From assembly GCA_910587545.1 (NCBI GenBank), contig CAJUMI010000047.1, positions 1-18,561 on the forward strand: DNA of 18,561 bases, written 5' to 3'. The translations under genes and the position numbers were made by a program. Below, piece after piece: positions 1 through 6,744 of this stretch; position 1 is the stretch's first letter; every line of letters starts with the position of its first letter. Source of the stretch: an uncultured Muribaculaceae bacterium (GTDB taxonomy: Bacteria > Bacteroidota > Bacteroidia > Bacteroidales > Muribaculaceae). A model generated the notes under the pieces. The model worked only from the letters and a program-made list of their open reading frames with translations. It made no database searches and was not told the origin of the DNA.

Positions 1-85
1 GTAATTACTCTCCGAAAACTCACTTCTGTTAACAATCGTTTTTAAACAAGCTCTGAGTTTAGATAGAGGTAAACCGAATCAACAA

Positions 86-1144
86 ATGACTGATTTTTTC
101 AACTCAAAGAGCCGACTATTTTATATTTCAGCCGAAAAAAATCTATATGAGCTGGAAAAGACTCCGGGCACTGACGGATCTGTATTGTCTTATTTCAAAA
201 ACGATAGTTCCTTAATGTCGTTCATCCCTCGGAAAGGCGCATATTATTTAAGAGTCGATGCTTTGACAGGATCTGTATTGAGAGAATTAGGATGGAATGT
301 CAAGGATAGACCTGCAGTTGAAATTGTCTGTGACGAAGCCGGTGACAACGGCATCATGTCTGCATACAGCCGACATTCTTTCCATATCAGGTCAGACAAT
401 CCTGCGTCAATTACTAATCCGCAATGGTCATTATCATTGCCATTAGCTGACGGCGGTGTAGAAAAGCTCACTCTGAATGATAACGGACTATCATGCACCG
501 TACCCGCCATTGAAAACGAAGAACGCTATAAAATCAACGTTAACGGCGATATCTATGCAAGCTTGGATTTCTCATGTCAATCAAACGGGACTATGATACA
601 GGCTGAACCATATCGAATTTCATTGGAGTTAAAACCAAGAATTGAATACGTCAACATTATCCAAACCATCCAATATCCTGAACGGCAGACATACGACATT
701 CAGTTCGAAATAAAATATTACGGTTCGGATCGAATTAATATTGCCGTAGAAGAAGAATATGGCTCATGGTTGAAAAACCAGCATATCCGCGAACCATTTT
801 GGACAAAGTGTAAATGCGAACAGATCTCTGCCCCTTTTAGAGCTTGGGCCGATTTTTCCGTAAGAAACGACTATGGATCTGACACATATACCGTAGAACT
901 TGGCCCATACGGAGAATTGGTTGATGCATACCGATTATACGATGGCTACACCTTTCTGAAAAATGTCCGACCAGCCATCAGCAATGAGCCGGATTATATA
1001 GAGATATACGGCGTTCAAGGATTATATTTAGGAAAATATAATTGTATCGAAGATGCACGAAATTATCTAAAAACAGGGTTCTACGTGATTAAGGAATTCT
1101 ATAGCAACGGAACGATAAAAAACATCAAACAAGTCATACAATGA
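86..1144 (+). CDS. C-terminal part of secreted zincin-like metalloprotease with T9SS-like tail (5' truncated)
   Basis: 352 residues from the first ATG. No signal peptide and no HExxH zinc site are visible. Residues 28-70 read like the end of a metzincin/zincin-type catalytic domain of large secreted Bacteroidetes proteins: a GTDGSVLSYF stretch, the probable Met-turn around SLM (43-45), then VLRELGW (64-70), matching the common 'LM...gp.t..iLrDlGW' ending. After that come about 230 residues of Ig/FN3-like beta-rich sequence, and a C-terminal IEIYGVQG...GFYVIKEF..NGTIKNIKQVI segment resembling a Por/T9SS sorting domain. The frame is open upstream to an in-frame TAA at 2-4, so residues before the ATG (for example DFFNSK continuing backwards) may belong to the original protein. 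The gene is therefore a 5'-truncated or disrupted copy, unless a frameshift lies near the window edge. Its stop overlaps the next start (ATGA). It could also be a free-standing cell-surface protein; the protease reading is family-level inference. Confidence 0.6.
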   Translation: MTDFFNSKSRLFYISAEKNLYELEKTPGTDGSVLSYFKNDSSLMSFIPRKGAYYLRVDALTGSVLRELGWNVKDRPAVEIVCDEAGDNGIMSAYSRHSFHIRSDNPASITNPQWSLSLPLADGGVEKLTLNDNGLSCTVPAIENEERYKINVNGDIYASLDFSCQSNGTMIQAEPYRISLELKPRIEYVNIIQTIQYPERQTYDIQFEIKYYGSDRINIAVEEEYGSWLKNQHIREPFWTKCKCEQISAPFRAWADFSVRNDYGSDTYTVELGPYGELVDAYRLYDGYTFLKNVRPAISNEPDYIEIYGVQGLYLGKYNCIEDARNYLKTGFYVIKEFYSNGTIKNIKQVIQ

Positions 1145-1836
1145 AACTTAATCTGATATTCATGTTTATTATACCGGGTTGCATTCTCCCGGCATACGTG
1201 CAATCATCTGTTGGCTTACCGGACAAACCAACCATAGAGAATATACAGTTTGATATTGTTTATGATTATGATCATGAATATCCCCAACCTAAATATAGTT
1301 TGTTTTCTTTTGATGTAACCTATCATAATACGGAACGTATATATCTATACACAAACTGTAGTAAACAATATCATGTATCAGAAGACCCAACATTTTTTGA
1401 CACTATACTTGAGAATAAAGAAACGGATAATTCTGAAAGCGGAATTATCCATTTTGACGTACCTGACACAGATTGGGGTGAGTGCTTTGCAGTCCGTTGC
1501 TATAATAAATATGGCGGGATCTGGAGTGATACTCTAAATACAACAAATTATATCACAGATATAGACCTGCTAAACTACATTAATGATTACTGGGACAAGC
1601 AGACCGGTCTTGACGACATCGAGCAAGATAGCGACGTCATTACCTTCGAAAACGGAAATATCGTTTGTTCTCCGGCTATACAATCACTGTCAATCCATTC
1701 ATTACATGGAATTGCGATAAAGCAATTCATACGGCCGGAGATCATAGCGACAGATGATATCCCCAAAGGATTATATATCATCACATATACGACCAATTCT
1801 CAAAATTTCAAATCAATTAAATACCTGAGACCATGA
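1141..1836 (+). CDS. Secreted beta-rich protein with T9SS-like C-terminal tail
   Basis: 231 residues. The N-terminus (residues 1-22, MKLNLIFMFIIPG... ending near YVQSS) is a plausible signal peptide. The start overlaps the previous stop by ATGA, so the two genes are translationally coupled. The middle (about 30-130) is an FN3/Ig-like stretch with IENIQFDIVYDYD and FDVTYHNTERIYLY, which aligns by eye with the segment of the upstream protein carrying YVNIIQTIQYPER and FEIKYYGSDRINIAV. The two proteins therefore share a module. The last 60 residues (IVCSPAIQSLSIHSLHG ... IPKGLYIITYTT) look like a type A T9SS sorting domain, with the usual 'lsi.sl.G..v.......l..GlYii' pattern. Export through T9SS and cell-surface attachment or release is inferred from this tail. 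No catalytic motif is recognisable, and the specific role is unknown. The AT-rich base composition differs from the pyrE region that follows. Confidence 0.6.
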   Translation: MKLNLIFMFIIPGCILPAYVQSSVGLPDKPTIENIQFDIVYDYDHEYPQPKYSLFSFDVTYHNTERIYLYTNCSKQYHVSEDPTFFDTILENKETDNSESGIIHFDVPDTDWGECFAVRCYNKYGGIWSDTLNTTNYITDIDLLNYINDYWDKQTGLDDIEQDSDVITFENGNIVCSPAIQSLSIHSLHGIAIKQFIRPEIIATDDIPKGLYIITYTTNSQNFKSIKYLRP

Positions 1837-1936
1837 AATCCAAGTTGACTGTTTCTATGGGGTGAGTGAAACGCTGATCAGTAGGTGTGTATGGCTCGTG
1901 TGTTCTGGTGTAAATCGTTGATGGTTAATTTTTTTT

Positions 1937-1962
1937 GACGCATGGTACACGGGCCGTGCGTC
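1937..1962. repeat. Palindromic GACGCAYGG hairpin, possible dispersed intergenic repeat
   Basis: Arms GACGCATGG (1937-1945) and CCGTGCGTC (1954-1962) pair over nine positions with one G-U, around a loop of TACACGGG. A run of eight T lies on the 5' side only, so on neither strand is this a standard hairpin-plus-U-tract terminator. The GACGCACGG...CCGTGCGTC type of unit resembles palindromic intergenic repeats of Bacteroidetes genomes. A single copy in this window cannot prove that. Confidence 0.4.
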
Positions 1963-2084
1963 TCTACGGACAGGCGTTTATGAGATGCGCTGAAATTGGT
2001 TTCATATCAGCTTTATTCTTGATGGTGATTTTGAAATGAAGCGGTTTTTGGTGGGAATTAATGGAAAAATAAGATGTCGGATAA

Positions 2085-2114
2085 TTGATACTCGGATAAT
2101 AATTTGTAATTTTG
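2085..2114 (+). promoter_or_regulatory. pyrE promoter (Bacteroidetes type)
   Basis: TTG at 2085-2087 and TAATTTTG at 2107-2114, 19 bases apart, fit the Bacteroidetes sigma-ABfr consensus (TTTG at -33, TAnnTTTG at -7). It sits about 36 bases before the pyrE ATG and inside the spurious 38-residue N-terminal extension, which supports the start at 2150. Confidence 0.65.
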
Positions 2115-2149
2115 CAGAGAATTATAAGACAAAAGTAATCTACATAGTC

Positions 2150-2797
2150 ATGAAAGAAGTAGCTCGTATCCTTGCTGAGAAATTATTAAAGATCAGCGCA
2201 ATCAATCTTCAGCCGTCAAATCCTTTCGTCTGGGCATCAGGATGGAATTCACCCATTTATACAGACAACCGTAAGACACTGTCATATCCCGAGATCCGCT
2301 CGTTCATCAAGATTGAACTTTGCCGTGTGATTCTTGAGCAGTTCGGCGACGCCGATGTCGTAGCAGGTGTCGCTACCGGAGCTATCGCGCAAGGAGCGCT
2401 TGTTGCCGAGGCATTGGGTCTGCCCTATGTCTACGTACGCTCTACTCCTAAAGATCATGGCCTCGAGAATCTTATCGAGGGCAATCTCAATCCGGGCAAA
2501 AAGGTTGTCGTGGTCGAGGATCTGATCTCTACCGGAGGCAGCTCGCTGAAAGCGGTCGAGGCTGTCAGAGCTGCCGGTTGCGAGGTAGTTGGTATGGTGG
2601 CGATGTTCACTTACGGCTTCCCGATAGCAGAAGAGAATTTCCGTAAGGCTAACGTCAAACTGGTGACACTCAGCAACTACAATGCAATGCTCGAGACCGC
2701 TCTCGACACCAATTATATCATGGAATCGGATATAGAGACTCTCAAGGAGTGGCGTAAGGATCCTGCAAATTGGACTCCTGTGCGCACAGTAGAATAA
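2150..2797 (+). CDS. pyrE: Orotate phosphoribosyltransferase
   Basis: 215 residues, the normal length for PyrE. It joins orotate and PRPP to give orotidine 5'-monophosphate and pyrophosphate, step five of de novo pyrimidine synthesis, in the cytosol. The PRPP-binding signature VVVVEDLISTGGSS lies at about residues 119-132. The orotate/PRPP loop region TPKDHG is at 99-104, and the FxWASGWxSPIYxDNR segment near residues 26-41 is typical of the family. The start at 2150 is preferred over an upstream in-frame ATG at 2036, because homology begins with MKEVA and a promoter lies between the two. The next gene starts 12 bases after the stop, so the two are probably one transcript. Confidence 0.95.
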   Translation: MKEVARILAEKLLKISAINLQPSNPFVWASGWNSPIYTDNRKTLSYPEIRSFIKIELCRVILEQFGDADVVAGVATGAIAQGALVAEALGLPYVYVRSTPKDHGLENLIEGNLNPGKKVVVVEDLISTGGSSLKAVEAVRAAGCEVVGMVAMFTYGFPIAEENFRKANVKLVTLSNYNAMLETALDTNYIMESDIETLKEWRKDPANWTPVRTVE

Positions 2798-2809
2798 AAA
2801 GCATAAATA

Positions 2810-3226
2810 ATGGCACAATATAAAAGTAAGGCGGTGACAGTCGGACGTCCCGCTGATTTCATATCCGAAAAATTTTCCGATCTTTCGTCTTTCGGCCAGG
2901 CTCTCGACTCTATGTCAGCGGCCGACCGCGCGAAAGTGGGGGATGTCAAATTTGAAAAAGATTCAATCACGATCGACACCAAGCAGGTCGGCACGATCAG
3001 TTTCAAAGTGACCGAGCGCACTCCGTCGCGCGTGGTGATGAATGCGGTCGGCTCACCCGTGCCTCTTGACCTTATTGTCAATCTCACGCCTCTCGACGCT
3101 GAGACCACAGAGATCGTGACGGCAATCGACGTGGAAATCCCCGCTATGCTGCGTCCGATGATCGGAGGCGCCATGCAGAAAGCCGTCGATCAGTTCGGTG
3201 ATCTGATAGCCAAGCTCAACGCGTAG
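2810..3226 (+). CDS. SRPBCC-fold (polyketide cyclase/START-like) family protein
   Basis: 138 residues, cytosolic, with no signal peptide. The sequence (MAQYKSKAVTVGRPADFISEKFSDLSSF ... GTISFKVTERTPSRVVM ... LTPLDAETTEIVTAIDVEIPAMLRPMIGG) has the layout of small SRPBCC/helix-grip proteins: an N-terminal strand, two short helices, a curved beta-sheet and a long C-terminal helix (KAVDQFGDLIAKLNA). Such folds bind hydrophobic ligands, but the ligand here is unknown and no catalytic residue is identifiable. It follows pyrE by 12 bases and is likely cotranscribed with it. Relatives next to pyrE occur in other Bacteroidales (recollection, not checked). No ligand or partner can be assigned from sequence. 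Confidence 0.8.
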   Translation: MAQYKSKAVTVGRPADFISEKFSDLSSFGQALDSMSAADRAKVGDVKFEKDSITIDTKQVGTISFKVTERTPSRVVMNAVGSPVPLDLIVNLTPLDAETTEIVTAIDVEIPAMLRPMIGGAMQKAVDQFGDLIAKLNA

Positions 3227-3254
3227 AGATTGGCTGAAAATTATATTGTTTTGC

Positions 3255-3395
3255 TTTTGAGGACTTTGGCAGCGTCTTTTTACTTGCTGTTCTTTCTACG
3301 CCCGGCTACGGAAGCGGCAAGCCGATGACGGCCGAGTAGCTAAAGCTACGCTACCTTATCGCAAGCTAAAATCCATCTGACAAATCCTCTCAAAA
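3255..3395. repeat. Intergenic element bounded by imperfect inverted repeats (MITE-like)
   Basis: Left end TTTTGAGGACTTTGGCAG (3255-3272) matches the reverse complement of the right end (3377-3395, which reads TTTTGAGAGGATTTGTCAG on the minus strand) apart from two inserted bases and two substitutions. Further in, TTTTTACTTGC (left) mirrors TTTTAGCTTGC (right, minus strand). The GC-rich core contains GTAGCTAAAGCTAC, itself nearly palindromic. There is no coding potential. The element fills most of the 212-base gap between the SRPBCC gene and the lipoprotein gene. It could be a miniature mobile element or a structured 3' UTR. Confidence 0.45.
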
Positions 3396-3438
3396 TCGGT
3401 GTCATATAACTTTAGACAATTTCTTAAACTATTTTTAC

Positions 3439-3933
3439 GTGTTCAGATATTTTATTCTCTCTCTCTGTTTTATCGCAGCCTTGCTTTTCAGCACGGGCTG
3501 CGATCGTCTTGATGACCGGCGGATACCGCCTGCTCCTGTAAGTATCCCTTTTGCCACGGTCGGAGACTGGAATGCCCAGGGGGTCGGCGGAGCGCTTGAT
3601 TACAAGCGTTTTATAAAAGAACAGCTCCTGCCCCCCGATTATCATTATTCGGCTTTGTCGTCAACAGGTTTCGGCGGCGTGTTGCTTGTCGGCGATGTCA
3701 ACGGCGATCCGGTGGCCTATGATCTGTCGTGTCCCGTCGAGTGCAAGCGAGATGTCCGCATTTTCGTCGACACCGATGCGATGGTCGGCGAGTGTCCGAA
3801 GTGTCACAGCACGTTTGATGTATTTTCGCTCGGCGGCCACCCGCTTTCGGGCCAGGCCGCGCGCGACGGCTTCGGACTGACCCGCTATAACGTCGGTCCG
3901 GGCAGAGGCGAATATATGCTTGTCAGCAACTGA
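3439..3933 (+). CDS. Lipoprotein with Rieske-like / zinc-ribbon domain
   Basis: 164 residues from a GTG start; no ATG lies in frame just upstream, and the GTG start immediately gives a lipoprotein signal (RYFILSLCFIAALLFSTGC, lipobox STGC, Cys21). After a proline-rich linker the body resembles Rieske [2Fe-2S] ferredoxin-like proteins of Bacteroidales: GDVNGDPVAYDLSCPVEC, a central strand region, then CPKCHSTFDVFSLGGHP and LTRYNV. True Rieske sites use CxH and CxxH. Here the pairs are CPVEC and CPKC(H), so either a zinc ribbon or an altered Fe-S site is expected. Position after the lipobox implies an envelope location. It lies downstream of pyrE in the same direction, separated by the inverted-repeat element. 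A perfect terminator follows. The function is unknown. Confidence 0.7.
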   Translation: MFRYFILSLCFIAALLFSTGCDRLDDRRIPPAPVSIPFATVGDWNAQGVGGALDYKRFIKEQLLPPDYHYSALSSTGFGGVLLVGDVNGDPVAYDLSCPVECKRDVRIFVDTDAMVGECPKCHSTFDVFSLGGHPLSGQAARDGFGLTRYNVGPGRGEYMLVSN

Positions 3934-3949
3934 TAAATTGTAGCCAATT

Positions 3950-3993
3950 AACAGATAACGCGCGGTTCATTCTTGAACCGCGCGTTATCTGTT
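3950..3993. terminator. Bidirectional terminator between convergent genes
   Basis: A perfect 20-bp stem, AACAGATAACGCGCGGTTCA (3950-3969) with its exact complement at 3974-3993, closes a four-base loop. It lies between the convergent lipoprotein gene and malic enzyme gene. The plus-strand side ends in TGTTTT, and the minus-strand side ends in TGTTAATT. Confidence 0.85.
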
Positions 3994-4011
3994 TTGTGAC
4001 CTGTCGGATGC

Positions 4012-5343
4012 TTATTTGCAGTCGCAGTGGTCTCCGTTAGGGTCAAGAAGCCTTACGATATATGCATCATTATCTTCGATAAGGGTAGTCAGATGATCGG
4101 CATATATGTCATAATCTTCGATCGGACGGCGGGCGACGCCTGATTCGGCCGCCGCTTTGGCTATGGCGGGTGCAACGGTCTTGAGCAGGCGTTTGTCAAA
4201 TGGTTTCGGCAGGATATAGTCGCGGCCGAATGTTAGCCGGTCGACTCCGTATGCGCGGCAAAGCGATTGAGGAACCGGCTGCCTGGCGAGCGATGCGATG
4301 GCCCGTGCGGCGGCTACTTTCATGTCTTCGTTGATCTCTGTCGCGCGGCAGTCGAGAGCGGCACGGAAAATATAGGGGAAGCCGAGCACGTTGTTGATCT
4401 GGTTGGCATAGTCCGAACGGCCTGTCGCGAATATGAGGTCGTCGCGTGTAGCCATTGCTTTGTCATAGGCGATTTCAGGGTTGGGATTGGCGAGCGCGAA
4501 CACTATAGGGCGCCGAGCCATAGCCTCGAGCATATCCGGAGTCATCACGTCGGCAACTGAAAGACCGAGGAATACGTCAGCACCGTTGAGGGCCTCGGCC
4601 AGAGTGCTGACCCGGCGCGATGTGGCAAACTCGCGTTTCTGTGCGTTGATATCGCTGCGTGTCGTCGAGATCACGCCCTTGCTGTCGCACATTATGATGT
4701 TTTCTTTCCTGACACCGAGGCGTGTGTATAACCGGGTGCATGATATTGCGGCGGCTCCGGCGCCGTTGACGACAACGCTGACTTCGTCGATCTTCTTGCC
4801 CTGGATCTCTAGGGCGTTTATCAAGGCTGCACCGCTCACAATGGCTGTGCCGTGCTGGTCATCGTGCATCACCGGGATATCACATTCGCGTTTCAGTCTG
4901 TCCTCGATCTCGAAGCATTCGGGCGCCTTTATATCCTCGAGATTTATGCCGCCGAAAGTCGGCGACATGGCTTTTACGGCTGCGACAAAGCGATCGGGAT
5001 TCTTTTCGTCGATCTCGATGTCATAGCAATCGAGTCCCGCGAATATTTTGAATAACAGGGCTTTCCCTTCCATTACCGGTTTCGAGGCCGCGGCTCCTAT
5101 GTTTCCGAGCCCCAGAACGGCAGTGCCGTTGGAGATCACGGCCACAAGGTTGGCCTTGTTTGTGTAGAGATAAGCGTCGTCGGCATTTCTCTCGATCTCT
5201 TTGCACGGGTAAGCGACTCCGGGCGAATAGGCCAGGGAAAGGTCGTCGGTGTTTGACGTGGATTTGGTCGCTACGGTTTCAATCTTACCGGGCATAGGGT
5301 AGCGGTGATAGCGCAAAGCCTCTTCTTTGATATCCTTAGACAT
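4012..5343 (-). CDS. NADP-dependent malic enzyme (short form without phosphotransacetylase domain)
   Basis: 443 residues. It oxidatively decarboxylates malate to pyruvate and CO2 with reduction of NAD(P), supplying pyruvate and NADPH in the cytosol. The N-terminal malic domain carries SLAYSPGVAYPC (about 36-47), the catalytic lysine in VMEGKALLFKIF (K94), INLEDIKAPECFEIE (about 133-147, metal ligands) and DDQHGTAIVSGA (161-172). The NAD-binding domain has VVNGAGAAAISC (191-202) and FALANPNPEIAYDKA further on. Many Gram-negative MaeB proteins, including Bacteroidales ones, are about 760 residues with a C-terminal phosphotransacetylase-like domain. This one ends soon after the malic enzyme fold with a DPNGDHCDCK tail, just before the terminator, so the short form is genuine. 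It is transcribed divergently from ilvA. NADP preference is assumed from the family. Confidence 0.92.
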   Translation of the reverse strand: MSKDIKEEALRYHRYPMPGKIETVATKSTSNTDDLSLAYSPGVAYPCKEIERNADDAYLYTNKANLVAVISNGTAVLGLGNIGAAASKPVMEGKALLFKIFAGLDCYDIEIDEKNPDRFVAAVKAMSPTFGGINLEDIKAPECFEIEDRLKRECDIPVMHDDQHGTAIVSGAALINALEIQGKKIDEVSVVVNGAGAAAISCTRLYTRLGVRKENIIMCDSKGVISTTRSDINAQKREFATSRRVSTLAEALNGADVFLGLSVADVMTPDMLEAMARRPIVFALANPNPEIAYDKAMATRDDLIFATGRSDYANQINNVLGFPYIFRAALDCRATEINEDMKVAAARAIASLARQPVPQSLCRAYGVDRLTFGRDYILPKPFDKRLLKTVAPAIAKAAAESGVARRPIEDYDIYADHLTTLIEDNDAYIVRLLDPNGDHCDCK

Positions 5344-5409
5344 ATAATAGATGTGTTTTATGTTATCGTTTTAATAACGAACAAACATTAAGTTGTGTTT
5401 ATCGCCTTA

Positions 5410-5417
5410 CAAAGTTA
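5410..5417 (-). promoter_or_regulatory. Malic enzyme gene promoter, -7 element
   Basis: The minus strand reads TAACTTTG, matching TAnnTTTG, about 67 bases before the ATG. The -33 element is not clear. Confidence 0.5.
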
Positions 5418-5427
5418 CAAAAAAGTG

Positions 5428-5458
5428 TTGGTTTGACCGTGGTAAAATCGTAAATTTG
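5428..5458 (+). promoter_or_regulatory. ilvA promoter (Bacteroidetes type)
   Basis: TTG at 5428-5430 and TAAATTTG at 5451-5458 are 20 bases apart; the ATG follows 25 bases later at 5484. It lies back to back with the minus-strand -7 element at 5410-5417, so the -33 region of the ilvA promoter is shared with the upstream part of the malic enzyme promoter. Confidence 0.65.
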
Positions 5459-5483
5459 CAGTGTAACAAATCTACTTACAGCC

Positions 5484-6680
5484 ATGATTGAAATCAGTGA
5501 AATTTTCAACGCTGCCGCGGTTCTCAAGGATGTGGCACGCAAGACAGCAATTATTCCCGCACCACGTATCAATCCTGAGTCGGAAGTCTATCTGAAAACT
5601 GAGAATCTTCAGCTTACAGGTTCGTTCAAGCTCCGTGGGGCATACTATAAGATATCACAGCTGACCGATGAGGAGAAGGCCCGCGGCGTGATCGCATGTT
5701 CGGCCGGTAACCATGCCCAGGGTGTGGCTCTCGGCGCGACCCACAACGGCATCAAGGCCCTGATCTGTCTTCCGGCCGGAGCGCCGATGTCGAAGATCGA
5801 GGCCACGAAGAGCTACGGCGCGGAAGTATGTCTTGTGCCGGGAGTCTATGACGACGCTTATGCCAAGGCTATTCAGCTGCGCGACGAACACGGCTATACC
5901 TTTGTCCATCCGTTTGATGATCCCAAGGTTATAGCCGGTCAGGGGACGATCGGACTTGAGATCCTCGATCAGATGCCTGATGTCGAGGCTGTGATAGTGC
6001 CGATCGGCGGCGGCGGTCTGATCTCCGGTGTGGCGTTTGCCATAAAGACGCTTCGTCCGGAGATCAAGGTCTACGGCGTGCAGTCGTCCGGCGCTCCGTC
6101 TATGGCCGCATCGCTTCAGGAGGGTGCCATACAGCATCTCAACAATGTCTCGACGATAGCCGACGGCATCGCAGTCAAGGAGCCTGGAGTTAATACGTTC
6201 GAGCTCTGCAACCGTTATGTCGACGAGGTGGTGACTGTCAGCGACGAAGAGATTGCCGCGGCGATACTCGCTCTGATCGAGCAGCAGAAACTGGTGGCCG
6301 AAGGCGCAGGCGCGGTATCTGTGGCGGCAGCTATGTTCAACAAGGTTCCGATCAAGGGTAAAAAGACGGTATGTCTCGTTTCGGGCGGTAATATCGACGT
6401 GAATACCCTGAGCCGAGTCATTACCCGCGGACTGTCGAAGAGTGGCCGCAACTATTCGTTTATCATCGATCTCGACGACAAGCCCGGTCAGCTTTCGGGT
6501 GTGTGCAATGTCGTGGCGCAGCAGGGCGGAAATGTCATTTCCGTAGCCCATGAGCGCATCAATTCAAGTTCGGCGATCAACGGGTGCACTATCCGCATGG
6601 AGTTGGAGACCCGCGACCATGATCACATCAAGTCGATACGCGAGGCTCTCACCGGCGCCGGCTACAAAGTGAAAAACTGA
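5484..6680 (+). CDS. ilvA: Threonine ammonia-lyase (threonine dehydratase) with ACT domain
   Basis: 398 residues, usual for the one-ACT-domain threonine ammonia-lyases (about 400 residues; the E. coli IlvA form exceeds 500). It is a PLP enzyme that turns L-threonine into 2-oxobutanoate and ammonia, the entry to isoleucine synthesis or threonine catabolism. The Schiff-base lysine is in TGSFKLRGAYYK (K49), the PLP-phosphate glycine loop is IVPIGGGGLISG (about 170-181), and SAGNHAQG (73-80) is the substrate loop. The C-terminal 75 residues, from YSFIIDLDDKPGQLSGV, form an ACT regulatory domain. A Bacteroidetes promoter precedes it. The gene stands alone, without ilv neighbours in the window. Whether it is biosynthetic (ilvA) or catabolic (tdcB-like) cannot be decided from sequence. 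It ends just before the 48-bp palindrome. Confidence 0.93.
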   Translation: MIEISEIFNAAAVLKDVARKTAIIPAPRINPESEVYLKTENLQLTGSFKLRGAYYKISQLTDEEKARGVIACSAGNHAQGVALGATHNGIKALICLPAGAPMSKIEATKSYGAEVCLVPGVYDDAYAKAIQLRDEHGYTFVHPFDDPKVIAGQGTIGLEILDQMPDVEAVIVPIGGGGLISGVAFAIKTLRPEIKVYGVQSSGAPSMAASLQEGAIQHLNNVSTIADGIAVKEPGVNTFELCNRYVDEVVTVSDEEIAAAILALIEQQKLVAEGAGAVSVAAAMFNKVPIKGKKTVCLVSGGNIDVNTLSRVITRGLSKSGRNYSFIIDLDDKPGQLSGVCNVVAQQGGNVISVAHERINSSSAINGCTIRMELETRDHDHIKSIREALTGAGYKVKN

Positions 6681-6696
6681 CTGCAAAGTTAAATAA

Positions 6697-6744
6697 GATG
6701 ATTATTACAATGATTGATCATGATCAATCATTGTAATAATCATC
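6697..6744. repeat. Perfect 48-bp palindrome at the convergent ilvA / histidine kinase junction
   Basis: Bases 6697-6720 are the exact reverse complement of 6721-6744 with no loop or mismatch. The half-site begins GATGATTATTACAATG and the centre is TGATCATGATCA. It contains the kinase stop codon (TGA at 6724-6726 on the minus strand) and the last six sense codons. Neither side has a U tract. It may act as a terminator for both genes, a cruciform or a binding site. Confidence 0.9.

Larger units (their letters stand above)
1837..2149. other. Gene-free spacer before pyrE
   Basis: About 310 bases without a supportable gene. It holds an eight-T run (1929-1936) directly followed by a palindromic hairpin (1937-1962), a weaker hairpin with GCTGA/TCAGC arms (1989-2011) followed by a T-rich stretch that might end transcription of the two secreted-protein genes, and the pyrE promoter at its right end. 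An in-frame ATG at 2036 would extend pyrE by 38 residues, but that extension overlaps the promoter and has no family similarity. Confidence 0.6.

Noticed and set aside
2036..2149. 38-residue N-terminal extension of PyrE
   Set aside because: It contains the promoter and has no similarity to the PyrE N-terminus; ATG at 2150 gives the standard length.
2282..3174. Minus-strand open frames antisense to pyrE and the SRPBCC gene
   Set aside because: They overlap two recognisable proteins and have no domain features.
4267..5055. Plus-strand open frames antisense to malic enzyme
   Set aside because: The malic enzyme motifs on the minus strand are complete; the opposite frames have no recognisable domain.
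5655..6551. 298-codon minus-strand open frame inside ilvA
   Set aside because: It lies wholly antisense to a clear threonine ammonia-lyase and has low-complexity Arg/His-rich composition; it is a shadow of codon bias in a GC-richer gene.
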